This document shows, in pieces, positions 17,851 through 30,857 of a DNA stretch of 64,000 nt. Under the pieces are notes generated by a model. The model did not search any database, was not told the DNA's origin, and was given only the letters and a program-made list of their open reading frames with translations. Each line of letters begins with the position of its first letter. The stretch's first letter is position 1. The stretch lies in contig JAVKKH010000004.1 in NCBI GenBank assembly GCA_031296405.1, forward strand, positions 79,897 to 143,896, read 5' to 3'. This DNA comes from Candidatus Tepidifontimicrobium thermophilum. Lineage in GTDB: Bacteria; Sysuimicrobiota; Sysuimicrobiia; Sysuimicrobiales; Sysuimicrobiaceae. Made by a program: the position numbers and the translations under genes.

Positions 17851-17879
17851 CAGACAGGGTTGCCCCGGACGGGTACACT
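17851..17879 (+). promoter_or_regulatory. Promoter of the class I/II aminotransferase
   Basis: CAGACA (17851-17856), a 17-bp spacer and TACACT (17874-17879) lie 39 bp before the ATG. Match to consensus is moderate. Confidence 0.45.
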
Positions 17880-17918
17880 AGGACCCAAAGCGTCCTTCGC
17901 ACGGAACGGAGGTCTTTC

Positions 17919-19085
17919 ATGTCCTGGACTTCGCGCCGCGCCCGCGCCATCCCGCAGTCGGTGTTCCTCCTCATGGATCGGGCCAAGCAGGAAGCCCGCA
18001 CTTCCGGACTCGGGATCATCGACCTGTCGCTGGGCTCCAGCGACCTGTCTCCTCCCGGCCCGGCCCTGCAGACCCTGGCGGAAGCCCTACTGGACCGGGC
18101 CACCCACCAGTACACGTTGCGGTCCGCCACGCGGCCTTTCCTGGAGGCGGCGTCGGGCTGGTACGAGCACCGGTACGGGGTCACGTTCGACCCCGACGCG
18201 GAGATGCTGAGCTTGGTGGGCAGCCAGGAGGGGATCGGCCACCTGCTGCTGGCCCTCACCGACCCCGGCGACCTCGTCCTGATCCCGGAGGTGGCCTACC
18301 CACCCTACTGGGGGATGGCGGCGCTGGCCGGGCTGGAGGTGTTCCCCGTTCCCCTCCGCGAGGACCTGCTCCCGGACCTGGACGCGATCCCCGAGGAGGC
18401 CGCCCGGCGGGCGCGGGTGCTGATCCTGAACTACCCGAACAACCCCACCGCCGCGGTGGCCGACCTCGGCTTCTTCGCCCGCGCCCTGGACTTCTGCCGC
18501 CGCCACGACGTGTTCCTGGTGCACGACAACCCCTACGTGGACATGGTGTTCGACGGGCCAGCGCCCTCACCGCTGGCGCTACCGGGCGCCCGGGATCGGT
18601 GCGTGGAGTTCTTCACCCTCTCCAAGTCCTACCACATGGGCGGCTTCCGGCTCGCGTTCGCCGTAGGCAACTCGGAGGCCATCGCGGCGCTGGAGACGGT
18701 GAAGTCCGCCCTGGACTTCAACCAGTACCAGGGGATCCTCCGCATGGGGATCACCGCCCTCCAGCAGCCGGAAGCGTGGGTGCGGGAGCAGGTGGCGGTG
18801 TTCCGGGAGCGTCGGGACGTGCTGGTCCGGGCGCTGCAGGAGGCAGGCTGGGAGGTTCCCCTGCCGAGAGCCACCATGTACCTGTGGGCGCGGGTCCCCG
18901 GAGAAGTGGACGACGTGGCGTTCGCGGTGGAGCTGTGCCGCAGAACGGGGGTAGCGCTGTCCCCTGGACAGGGTTTCGGCCCAGGCGGGAAGGGCTACGT
19001 ACGGATCGCCCTGGTACAACCCCCAGAGCGCCTGGAGGAGGCCGCGGCCCGCATCGGCGACTTCCTGCGCAGCTCGGCGCGGTAG
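17919..19085 (+). CDS. Class I/II PLP aminotransferase (LL-DAP-aminotransferase-like)
   Basis: A 388-aa fold-type I transaminase. It shows IIDLSLGSSDLSPPGPA, the PLP-binding LILNYPNNPTAAV, and the Schiff-base lysine in FTLSKSYHMGGFRLAFAVGN. The KxYxMxGxR spacing and the N-terminal pattern resemble DapL/LL-diaminopimelate and alanine/aspartate-type aminotransferases. GGAGG lies before the ATG. It is monocistronic between two divergent or convergent repair genes (uvrC and lhr), so context does not fix the substrate. Confidence 0.8.
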   Translation: MSWTSRRARAIPQSVFLLMDRAKQEARTSGLGIIDLSLGSSDLSPPGPALQTLAEALLDRATHQYTLRSATRPFLEAASGWYEHRYGVTFDPDAEMLSLVGSQEGIGHLLLALTDPGDLVLIPEVAYPPYWGMAALAGLEVFPVPLREDLLPDLDAIPEEAARRARVLILNYPNNPTAAVADLGFFARALDFCRRHDVFLVHDNPYVDMVFDGPAPSPLALPGARDRCVEFFTLSKSYHMGGFRLAFAVGNSEAIAALETVKSALDFNQYQGILRMGITALQQPEAWVREQVAVFRERRDVLVRALQEAGWEVPLPRATMYLWARVPGEVDDVAFAVELCRRTGVALSPGQGFGPGGKGYVRIALVQPPERLEEAAARIGDFLRSSAR

Positions 19086-19124
19086 GCAGGGTCCCCGTCG
19101 GCCGGTCCCATTTACCGGACGGAT

Positions 19125-23327
<4,203 letters not shown>

Positions 23328-23375
23328 GGGCGGTCCTCCGTGGCGGGCAGGTGGTCTGCCTGAGGCCGCACGTGG

Positions 23376-26279
23376 CTACCGTCCCGCCAGGCCCGCGCCT
23401 ACGGCTCCCGCAGGCGGGCGGGCCGACCGCCGGCGGGCTTCCTCCACCTTCGCGGGATCCAACACCCTCCGCAGGAACTGCCCGGTGTAGGAGTGGTCGC
23501 AGGCGGCCACCTCCTCGGGCGTTCCCTCCGCCACCACCCGGCCGCCCAGCTCCCCGCCCTCCGGGCCCAGGTCGATGACCCAGTCCGCGGTCTTGATCAC
23601 GTCCAGGTTGTGCTCGATCACCACCACGGTGTTGCCGGCGTCCACCAGCCGGTGCAGCACCTGCAGCAGCCGCTCCACGTCCGCGAAGTGCAACCCTACA
23701 GTGGGCTCGTCCAGGATGTACAGGGTGCGGCCCGTGTCGCGCCGGGACAGCTCCGCGGCCAGCTTCACCCGCTGGGCCTCACCCCCCGACAGGGTGGTGG
23801 CGGGCTGGCCCAGCTGGATGTAGCCCAGCCCCACGTCGTGCAGCGTCTGCAGCTTCCTGCGCAGGCGGGGGATGGCGGAGAAGAATTCCAGCGCCTCGTC
23901 CACCGTCATCTCCAGAACGTCCGCGATGCTCTTGCCCCGGTACAGCACCTGCAGGGTCTCCCGGTTGTAGCGTTTGCCCTTGCACACCTCGCACGGCACG
24001 TACACGTCGGGCAGGAAGTGCATCTCGATCCGGACGATCCCGTCTCCCTCGCACGCGTCGCAACGCCCGCCCCGCACGTTGAAGGAGAACCGCCCGGGCC
24101 CGTAGCCACGCATGCGGGCCTCCGGGGTGGAGGCGAACAGCTCCCGGATCAGGTCGAAGGTCTTCGTGTACGTGGCGGGGTTGCTGCGCGGCGTGCGGCC
24201 GATGGGGGACTGGTCGATCTCGATGACCTTGTCCACCTGCTCCCAGCCCTCCACCGCGTCGTGAGCCCCGGGCCGCACCCGGGTCCCCATCACTTTCTGG
24301 GCCAAAGCCCGGTAGAGGATCTCGTCCACCAGGGTGGACTTGCCGGAGCCGGAGACCCCCGTCACGCAAACGAACAGGCCCAGGGGAAACGCCACGTCGA
24401 CGCCCTTCAGGTTGTGTTCCCGCGCGCCCCGCACCACCAGCCACTTGCCCTGCGGCGGCCGGCGCCGGGAGGGCACGGGGATCCGACGCTCCCCCGCCAG
24501 GTACCGCCCCGTGACGGACCGCTTCTCCCGGATCACGTCCTCCAGGGTGCCGGAGACCACGATCTCCCCACCGTGTTTCCCTGCCCCGGGCCCGATGTCC
24601 ACGATCCAGTCCGCGGAGCGGATGGTGTCCTCGTCGTGTTCCACCACGATGATGGTGTTGCCCAGGTCGCGGAGGCGCTTCAGGGTGTCGATGAGGCGGT
24701 GGTTGTCCCGCTGGTGCAGGCCGACGCTGGGCTCGTCCAGCACGTACAGGACCCCCATGAGGCCGGACCCGATCTGGGTGGCCAAGCGGATGCGCTGGGC
24801 CTCCCCGCCCGACAGGGTGTTGGCCATGCGGTCCAGGGTCAGGTAGTCCAGCCCCACGTTCACCAGAAAGCCGAGCCGGCTGCGGATCTCCTTGAGCACC
24901 TGGTGCGCGATCAGCTCCTCCCGCTCCGACAGCCGCAGGTTCTCGAAGAACTCCAGGCACTGACGGACCGTCAGGGCGGTGACCTCCGCGATGTTGCGGC
25001 CCCCCACCCGCACGCTTAGGCTCTCCCGCTTGAGTCGCGTCCCGCGGCACTCCGTGCAGGGCACCAGGCTCATGTACCGCTCGATCTCCTCCTTCACCGC
25101 CTCCGAGTCCGTCTCCCGGTAGCGGCGTTCCAGGTAGTGCACCACCCCCTCGAACTCCGCCTCGTACGACCGCAGGATCCCGTAGCGGTTGTGGTACCGG
25201 AGCCGGATGGGCCGGTCGGAGCCGTACAGGAGCACCCGGAGGAAGGACCGGGGCAGCTGGCGCAGGGGGGTCCTCCAGTCCACCCCGTACGCCTGGGCCA
25301 GGGACTTGAGGAGCTGTTCGTAGTACTCCGCGCTGCTGGCCGCCCACGGCACCACAGCGCCGTCCGCCAGGGACCTGTCCGGGTCCAGGACCAGTTCGGG
25401 GTCCACCTGCTGCCGGTAGCCCAGGCCGGAGCACTTGGGACAGGCTCCGTAAGGGCTGTTGAAGGAGAAGATCCGGGGCTCCACCTCCGGCAGGGTGGTG
25501 CCGTGCTCGGGACACGCGAACGCGGTGGAGAAGGTCAGCAGCTCCCCGTCCGGCGCGTCGGTCTCCCGCCACACGTACACGAGGCCCTGGCCTAGCTTGA
25601 GGGCGGTCTCCACCGACTCGTGCAGCCGGGAGCGCGCTTCCCGCTTGGTGACCAGCCGGTCCACCACCACCTCGATGTCGTGCTTGCGGTTCTTGTCCAG
25701 CACGATGGACTCGGAAAGCTCGTACAGGACCCCGTCCACCCGGACCCGGGCGAAGCCCTGCCGCCTCAGGTCGTCGAACAGCTGGCGGTACTCCCCCTTG
25801 CGGCCCCGCACCACGGGCCCCAGGACGTAGATGCGGCTGCCCTCCGGCAGCGCCAGGACCCGGTCCACGATCTGCTCAGGGGTCTGCCGGGAGATGGGCC
25901 GGTCGCACACCGGGCAGTGGGGCTGTCCGATGCGGGCGAACAGCAGCCGCAGGTAGTCGTAGATCTCCGTCACCGTGCCCACGGTGGACCGCGGGTTGCG
26001 CGGGGCGCCTTTCTGGTCGATGGACACCGCGGGCGACAGCCCTTCGATGGCGTCCACGTCGGGCTTCTCCATGAGGCCCAGGAACTGGCGGGCGTACGCG
26101 GAGAGGCTCTCCACGTACTTGCGCTGGCCCTCCGCGTAGATGGTGTCGAAGGCCAGGGTGGACTTTCCCGAGCCCGAGATCCCTGTGAACACCACCAACC
26201 GGTCGCGGGGGATTTCCACGGTGATGTTCTTGAGGTTGTGCTCCCGCGCTCCCCGGACGACGATGCGATCCAGCGGCAT
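23376..26279 (-). CDS. uvrA: Excinuclease ABC subunit A
   Basis: The damage-sensing ATPase of nucleotide excision repair. The 967-aa protein has two ABC modules: Walker [10 protein letters not shown] near residue 33 and GVSGSGKST near 655, signatures [14 protein letters not shown] and [16 protein letters not shown], and zinc modules with CPKC and CDAC...CEVC pairs. The C-terminus ends in Ala/Gly/Arg-rich sequence. It lies 15 bp after a VOC-family gene and just upstream of lhr. Confidence 0.97.
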   Translation of the reverse strand: MPLDRIVVRGAREHNLKNITVEIPRDRLVVFTGISGSGKSTLAFDTIYAEGQRKYVESLSAYARQFLGLMEKPDVDAIEGLSPAVSIDQKGAPRNPRSTVGTVTEIYDYLRLLFARIGQPHCPVCDRPISRQTPEQIVDRVLALPEGSRIYVLGPVVRGRKGEYRQLFDDLRRQGFARVRVDGVLYELSESIVLDKNRKHDIEVVVDRLVTKREARSRLHESVETALKLGQGLVYVWRETDAPDGELLTFSTAFACPEHGTTLPEVEPRIFSFNSPYGACPKCSGLGYRQQVDPELVLDPDRSLADGAVVPWAASSAEYYEQLLKSLAQAYGVDWRTPLRQLPRSFLRVLLYGSDRPIRLRYHNRYGILRSYEAEFEGVVHYLERRYRETDSEAVKEEIERYMSLVPCTECRGTRLKRESLSVRVGGRNIAEVTALTVRQCLEFFENLRLSEREELIAHQVLKEIRSRLGFLVNVGLDYLTLDRMANTLSGGEAQRIRLATQIGSGLMGVLYVLDEPSVGLHQRDNHRLIDTLKRLRDLGNTIIVVEHDEDTIRSADWIVDIGPGAGKHGGEIVVSGTLEDVIREKRSVTGRYLAGERRIPVPSRRRPPQGKWLVVRGAREHNLKGVDVAFPLGLFVCVTGVSGSGKSTLVDEILYRALAQKVMGTRVRPGAHDAVEGWEQVDKVIEIDQSPIGRTPRSNPATYTKTFDLIRELFASTPEARMRGYGPGRFSFNVRGGRCDACEGDGIVRIEMHFLPDVYVPCEVCKGKRYNRETLQVLYRGKSIADVLEMTVDEALEFFSAIPRLRRKLQTLHDVGLGYIQLGQPATTLSGGEAQRVKLAAELSRRDTGRTLYILDEPTVGLHFADVERLLQVLHRLVDAGNTVVVIEHNLDVIKTADWVIDLGPEGGELGGRVVAEGTPEEVAACDHSYTGQFLRRVLDPAKVEEARRRSARPPAGAVGAGLAGR

Positions 26280-26294
26280 GGTCCCTCCCGACGA

Positions 26295-26732
26295 TCAGGG
26301 GACTGGGGCCAGCGTGGCGGGTTCCTCCCGCAGGGCCTCCTCCAGCTCCCACTCCTCCACCAGCCGGTCCTCCTCCGCCATGAGCTCCACCTGGTTGCCG
26401 AACGGATCCCAGCAGAAGAACCGCCGGACCCCCGGCCGTGGGGGCGCCTCCTGCACGGGGACCCCGTGGGCGGTCAGCACCCTCCGGGCGGCCTCCAGGT
26501 CGTCCACCTCGAAGCAAACGTGGCGGCGCGATGCCGGGTTTCCCGACGTCTCCTCCACCCCCACGTGGATCTCGCAGTTGGGGGTCCAGAACCACACCCC
26601 TCCCCGCTCGGCCAGGGGGACAGGCTTGGGGATCTCCCGCAGGCCCAGCAGCTGCCCGTAGAACCATCGGGCCCGCGCCTCCCCGCCCGGCGGGGCCGTC
26701 ACAAGCACGTGGTTGACCCGCACGACCCGCAT
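26295..26732 (-). CDS. VOC-family (glyoxalase/bleomycin-resistance-like) protein
   Basis: A 145-aa vicinal-oxygen-chelate fold protein with two beta-alpha-beta-beta-beta repeats: [12 protein letters not shown] opens the first, [18 protein letters not shown] the second, ending [11 protein letters not shown] with the C-terminal metal-ligand Glu. Members are isomerases, dioxygenases or drug-binding proteins. Two ATGs lie at 26738 and 26732; the second has GGAGG at correct spacing and is chosen. It sits between uvrB (18 bp) and uvrA (15 bp), so it is co-expressed with excision repair. Confidence 0.82.
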   Translation of the reverse strand: MRVVRVNHVLVTAPPGGEARARWFYGQLLGLREIPKPVPLAERGGVWFWTPNCEIHVGVEETSGNPASRRHVCFEVDDLEAARRVLTAHGVPVQEAPPRPGVRRFFCWDPFGNQVELMAEEDRLVEEWELEEALREEPATLAPVP

Positions 26733-26750
26733 GGGCATCCCTCCCCGTTC

Positions 26751-28877
26751 CTACCGACGGCCCCGGGTGCGGGCCGTCCGGCCGCCGCGGGATGTGCGTC
26801 GGCCAGAAGCTGGCGCGAAGTACGGCTCGCCCAGCCCCTTCTTGAGCTCCGCGATCTGGTCCCGCAGCCTGGCCGCCTTCTCGAACTCCAGGTTGGCCGC
26901 CGCCCGGCGCATCTCCCGCTCCAGACGGTCCACCGTCGCCTCCAGCTCCTCCGGGCCCAGCAGGAGCAGACGGGCCACGTCCCACGGCACCGTGGCACCC
27001 TGTTCCTCCACCAGCCGAACGATCTCCTCCGCGGTGAGGACCTCCCCCGAGCGGGGCCGGTAGTCGGGACCCCGTTCCGCCACCTGCTCCAGCTCGATGA
27101 GGTCGCGGATGGGCTTCTGGACCGTCTGCGGCGTGATCCCGTGCTCCTCGTTGTACCGCAGCTGGATCTGCCGGCGGCGGTTGGTCTCCTCGATGGCCCG
27201 CCGCATGGACTCGGTGACCTCGTCCGCGTACAGGATCACCCGCCCCGACACGTTGCGGGCGGCCCGGCCCATGGTCTGGATCAGGGCGGTCTCCGACCGC
27301 AGGTAGCCCTCCCGGTCCGCGTCCAGGACCGCCACCAAAGACACCTCCGGCAGATCCAGGCCCTCCCGCAGGAGGTTGATGCCCACCAGCACGTCGTAGG
27401 TCCCCAGCCGGAGGTCCTTGAGGATCTGGACCCGCTCCAGGGTGTCGATCTCGGAGTGCAGGTAGTGGACCTTCAGGCCCATCTCCTGCAGGTAGGCGGT
27501 GAGGTCCTCCGCCATGCGCTTCGTCAGGGTGGTCACCAGGGTCCGCTCCCCGCGCTCCACCTGCGCGCGGATCTCCGCCAGCAGGTCGTCCACCTGCCCC
27601 CGGGCCGGCCGGACCTCCACCTGAGGGTCCACCAGCCCGGTGGGACGGACGATCTGCTCCACCACCCGGCTGCTGACCTCCAGCTCGAAGGGGCCGGGCG
27701 TGGCGGAGACGAACACGCACTGGTGGATGAGCTGCTCGAACTCGTCCCACCGGAGGGGCCGGTTGTCGTACGCGGACGGCAGGCGCCAGCCGTAGTCCAC
27801 CAGGTTCTTCTTCCGGGCCCGGTCCCCCTCGTGCATCCCCTTGATCTGCGGGACCGTCACGTGGGACTCGTCGATGAACATCAGGTAGTCGCGGGGGAAG
27901 TAGTCCAGCAGGCACCCCGGACGCTCCCCGGGCGCGCGGCCGTCCAGGTGGCGCGAGTAGTTCTCGATGCCGGGGCAGTAGCCGGTCTCCCGCAGCATCT
28001 CCATGTCGTAGCGGGTCCGGAACTCCAGGCGCTGCGCCTCCAGGAGCTTGCCCTGGGACCGGAACCAGCTCACCCGCTCCACCAGCTCCTCCTCGATGCT
28101 GCGCAGGGCCCGCTCCAGGCGGTCCTCCGTGGTCACCCAGTGCTTGGCGGGCCAGATGGCCACCACGTTCTTCTCCTCCAGTACCTCCCCCGTCAGGGGG
28201 TCCAGCTCCAGGATGCGATCCACCTCGTCCCCGAACAGTTCCACCCGTACCGCGTGCTCCTCGTAGCTCGGGAAGATCTCGATGACGTCCCCCCGGACCC
28301 GGAACCGGCCCCGGGCGAAGTCCACGTCGTTGCGCTCGTACTGCACGTCCACCAGCCGTCGGAGGATCTCCTCCCGGGTCCTCCGCTCGCCCCGCCGCAG
28401 CACCAGGACCACCTCACGGTAGTCCTCCGGCCGGCCCAACCCGTAGATGCACGACACGGAGGCCACCACGATCACGTCCCGCCGTTCCATGAGGGCCTTG
28501 GTGGTGGCGTGCCGGAGGCGGTCGATCTCGTCGTTGATGCTGGCGTCCTTGGCGATGTACAGGTCCGTCTGGGGCACGTACGCCTCCGGCTGGTAGTAGT
28601 CGTAGTAGGAGACGAAGTAACGGACCGCGTTGTGGGGGAAGAACTGCCGGAACTCGCTGTACAGCTGGGCCGCCAGGGTCTTGTTGTGGGCGATGACGAG
28701 GGTGGGCTTCTGGATCCGCTCGATCACCCGGGCCATGGTGTAGGTCTTCCCCGAGCCCGTGACCCCCAGCAGGGTCGTGTACTTGTGCCCGAGCTGGAGG
28801 CTCTCGACCAGCTGCTCGATGGCCTTGGGCTGGTCGCCCCGCGGCGGGAGGTCGGTGACCATCTGGAACCGGCTCAC
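26751..28877 (-). CDS. uvrB: Excinuclease ABC subunit B
   Basis: UvrB verifies DNA damage with its beta-hairpin and recruits UvrC. The 708-aa protein has Walker [11 protein letters not shown] near residue 40, the hairpin region [18 protein letters not shown], helicase motifs TMGRAARN and a C-terminal UVR domain ([18 protein letters not shown]). A basic tail follows. The start is a GTG at 28877 with GAGGGG upstream; the ATG five codons later is an alternative. It is the first gene of the uvrB-VOC-uvrA-lhr run. Confidence 0.97.
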   Translation of the reverse strand: MSRFQMVTDLPPRGDQPKAIEQLVESLQLGHKYTTLLGVTGSGKTYTMARVIERIQKPTLVIAHNKTLAAQLYSEFRQFFPHNAVRYFVSYYDYYQPEAYVPQTDLYIAKDASINDEIDRLRHATTKALMERRDVIVVASVSCIYGLGRPEDYREVVLVLRRGERRTREEILRRLVDVQYERNDVDFARGRFRVRGDVIEIFPSYEEHAVRVELFGDEVDRILELDPLTGEVLEEKNVVAIWPAKHWVTTEDRLERALRSIEEELVERVSWFRSQGKLLEAQRLEFRTRYDMEMLRETGYCPGIENYSRHLDGRAPGERPGCLLDYFPRDYLMFIDESHVTVPQIKGMHEGDRARKKNLVDYGWRLPSAYDNRPLRWDEFEQLIHQCVFVSATPGPFELEVSSRVVEQIVRPTGLVDPQVEVRPARGQVDDLLAEIRAQVERGERTLVTTLTKRMAEDLTAYLQEMGLKVHYLHSEIDTLERVQILKDLRLGTYDVLVGINLLREGLDLPEVSLVAVLDADREGYLRSETALIQTMGRAARNVSGRVILYADEVTESMRRAIEETNRRRQIQLRYNEEHGITPQTVQKPIRDLIELEQVAERGPDYRPRSGEVLTAEEIVRLVEEQGATVPWDVARLLLLGPEELEATVDRLEREMRRAAANLEFEKAARLRDQIAELKKGLGEPYFAPASGRRTSRGGRTARTRGRR

Positions 28878-28904
28878 GGCTGGGTCCCCTCGACGTGACA
28901 GTTG

Positions 28905-28910
28905 ATTATA
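28905..28910 (-). promoter_or_regulatory. -10 element upstream of uvrB
   Basis: A perfect TATAAT on the minus strand lies 27 bp before the uvrB GTG. The -35 is weak (GGAACC at 17 bp). No LexA-type dyad was recognised in the short upstream region. Confidence 0.5.
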
Positions 28911-28964
28911 GACGCAGCCGGGAGGACGGTTCCACGCGGGCCCCTGTGGGCCCCGCCCCCGCGG

Positions 28965-29144
28965 TTACCAGAGGGTCCGCACGTGCGGGTAGGCCAGCAG
29001 GCCTGCGTCCCGGGTCACCAGCACGGCCCCCGGGCTCCGCGCGGTGGCGAGGATCATCCGGCCTGCGGGGCCCCGAGGGGGTTCGCCCGGCAGGAGCAGG
29101 GCCTCCGGCGCCACCCGGTTGTCTACGGGACGAAGCCGACTTTC
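28965..29144 (-). pseudogene. Remnant of a PIN-domain (VapC-like) toxin gene, C-terminal part
   Basis: The minus strand before the TAA at 28965 reads PAGRMILATARSPGAVLVTR then DAGLLAYPHVRTLW. This matches the end of PIN-domain ribonucleases of VapC type (PADRxLLATAR...LVTRDxxLxAY...VRTxW). No N-terminal part with the first catalytic Asp is found upstream, no start is convincing, and the normally conserved acidic residue in the DPADR segment is Gly here. I call it a decayed fragment. No antitoxin gene is recognisable next to it. Confidence 0.6.
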
Positions 29145-29146
29145 GG

Positions 29147-29316
29147 GACGGACTCTGCACAGGCCACTCCCTGACGCAGGGCAAACGCAGCTCCAAGCGC
29201 CTGCGCTGCACCAGCACGGCAGGTTCCCACGTGACCACCACGGGCCAGCCCGTCTCCTGTACCCAGCGGGAGTACTCCAGGGCTGCTACGGGATCATCAC
29301 GCAGGGGGCAGAACGC
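29147..29316 (-). other. Coding-like stretch without identity after coaE
   Basis: Between coaE and the PIN fragment the minus strand, in the coaE frame after its stop, reads DDPVAALEYSRWVQETGWPV then VVTWEPAVLVQRRRLELRLP with host-like codon use. It has no start of its own that I trust and no family I recognise. It may be another decayed gene fragment or the degenerate upstream half of the PIN locus. Confidence 0.3.
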
Positions 29317-29922
29317 TCAGGGATCCCGGGCCAGCGCCTCCCACACCTCCCGGACCTGTGCCCGGGTGCGATCCAGATCCCCGTCGTTGTCCACCACCCA
29401 CCGGGCGTGGACCAGCTTCTCCCGCAGGGGCCGCTGGGCTCGCAGCCGCCGCTCCGCCTCCTCTTCCGTCAGCCGGTCCCGCTCCCGCAGCCGGTCTAGC
29501 TGCGTCCGCGGGGAGGCATACACCACGATGGCGGGCAGGGACTCCAGCTCGGGCAGCGGCACATCGAACAGCAGGGGCACGTCCAGCACCACCACCGCGT
29601 CGGGTCGGCGGGAACGGATCCGGTCCACCTCCTGCCGCATCCGCTCCCGCACCCTGGGGTGGACGATGGCGTTCAGCCGGGCCCGCGCCGCCGGGTCGGA
29701 GAAAACCCGTTCCGCGAGCTTCCTGCGGTCCAGCTGGCCGTCGGGGAGCAGGAGCTCGGGTCCGAAGCTGGCCACGATCTCCTGGAGGGCGGCGCTGCCC
29801 GCAGACACCACCTCCCGGGCAAGGGCGTCTGCGTCCACCACCTCCGCGCCCAGCTCCCGCAGCATGCGGGCCACGGTGGTCTTGCCGCTGGCGATGCCCC
29901 CCGTGAGGGCCACCAGCTTCAT
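29317..29922 (-). CDS. coaE: Dephospho-CoA kinase
   Basis: Last step of CoA synthesis: phosphorylates the ribose 3'-OH of dephospho-CoA with ATP. The 201-aa P-loop kinase begins MKLVALTGGIASGKTTVARM and contains VVDADALAREVV, VVLDVPLLFD (CoA domain) and the LID-like RLRAQRPLREK. Length is typical. The ATG overlaps the stop of the NUDIX-MOSC gene by ATGA, so it is translated from the polA transcript; polA-coaE linkage is common. Confidence 0.95.
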   Translation of the reverse strand: MKLVALTGGIASGKTTVARMLRELGAEVVDADALAREVVSAGSAALQEIVASFGPELLLPDGQLDRRKLAERVFSDPAARARLNAIVHPRVRERMRQEVDRIRSRRPDAVVVLDVPLLFDVPLPELESLPAIVVYASPRTQLDRLRERDRLTEEEAERRLRAQRPLREKLVHARWVVDNDGDLDRTRAQVREVWEALARDP

Positions 29923-30857
29923 TCGGACCCGTCCACCAGCCCCACCAGGTCACCGGCCCGGACCCGGCCGGTCCGCAGCACCCTGGCGTACACCCGAGCC
30001 TCGCCGGGATAGCGGTCGGGGTGCACCCGCGCGATGTCCCCGTCGCGGAAGTTGTGCCGGATGGTGGCGCAGGGGGTTGTGTACCGGGTGACCTGCAGCT
30101 CGACCTCGCCCACCTGAAGCCGGCACCCCGGCCGTACCGCGGCCCAGTCCAAGCCCGCCACGGTCACGTTCTCTCCCAGGCTTCCGGGGGCTACGGGGTG
30201 GCCCTCCGCTTGGAGCCGGCCCAGCACCTCCAGGGAAAACAGGCACACCGCGCGCTCCGGCCCGCCGTGGTGGCGAGTGTCGTTGTGGAGGTCGCCCTCC
30301 AGGCCCTCCGGGCCCACCCAGGCTTCGGTCACCGGGTGTTTTGGCACCCCGCCCGGGGACACGTTCAGGCGGTAGACGACGCCGAGATTCGGACCCAGAA
30401 GCACCACCCGGCCCTCTTCCAGGTGCTCCGCTTGCGCGTCGAAGTGGAAGTCCCCCCACACCCGCCGGCCTGCCAGGACCTGGGGCAGCCAGTACCGGTC
30501 GTCCTCCCACATCCGGTCCAGGGGCAGGTCCTGCACCGGGTGCCACCGCAGAAGCCCTTCCCGGCTGGCGGTCACCGAACCTGCGAACTCCTCCGCGGTG
30601 AACACGTACACCACCCAGGCGGGCGGCCCGTCCGTCCCAAACCGGAAACGCAGCACCCCAGAAAAACGCAGCCGGCGGACCTGCAGGCCCGTCTCCTCCC
30701 GCACCTCGCGGGCCGCACCCTGCTCCGGGTCTTCACCGGCCAGCAGCTTGCCGCCTGGACCGTTCCACTTCCCGCCGCCCCACAGCCCCTCCGCTTTCCG
30801 CAGCAGGAGCACCTGGCCGTCGCGCACCGGGAAGCAAAGGGTGGCGTAGGTGGTCAT
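29919..30857 (-). CDS. NUDIX-MOSC fusion protein
   Basis: A 312-aa protein joining two domains. Residues about 1-150 form a NUDIX hydrolase of the 8-oxo-dGTPase (MTH1/MutT) kind: WNGPGGKLLAGEDPEQGA then AAREVREETGLQV is a complete Nudix box. Residues about 155-312 form a MOSC domain like YiiM: LGVVYRLNVSPGGVPKHPV, GDLHNDTRHHGGPERAVCLF and the conserved Cys in TRYTTPCATI. MOSC domains handle sulfur or molybdenum-cofactor adducts and N-hydroxylated bases; YiiM-type enzymes reduce 6-hydroxylaminopurine. ATGA overlaps tie it to polA and coaE, so a joint role in cleaning damaged nucleotides is a sensible inference. Confidence 0.88.
   Translation of the reverse strand: MTTYATLCFPVRDGQVLLLRKAEGLWGGGKWNGPGGKLLAGEDPEQGAAREVREETGLQVRRLRFSGVLRFRFGTDGPPAWVVYVFTAEEFAGSVTASREGLLRWHPVQDLPLDRMWEDDRYWLPQVLAGRRVWGDFHFDAQAEHLEEGRVVLLGPNLGVVYRLNVSPGGVPKHPVTEAWVGPEGLEGDLHNDTRHHGGPERAVCLFSLEVLGRLQAEGHPVAPGSLGENVTVAGLDWAAVRPGCRLQVGEVELQVTRYTTPCATIRHNFRDGDIARVHPDRYPGEARVYARVLRTGRVRAGDLVGLVDGSE

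Noticed and set aside
15964..18210. A 748-codon plus-strand open frame opposite uvrC
   Set aside because: Runs through the uvrC start and promoter region with no plausible start or motif; shadow frame.
25620..28898. A 1092-codon open frame on the plus strand opposite uvrB and uvrA
   Set aside because: It mirrors the third-position GC bias of the true genes, has His/Pro/Gln/Val-rich low-complexity translation and no family motifs.
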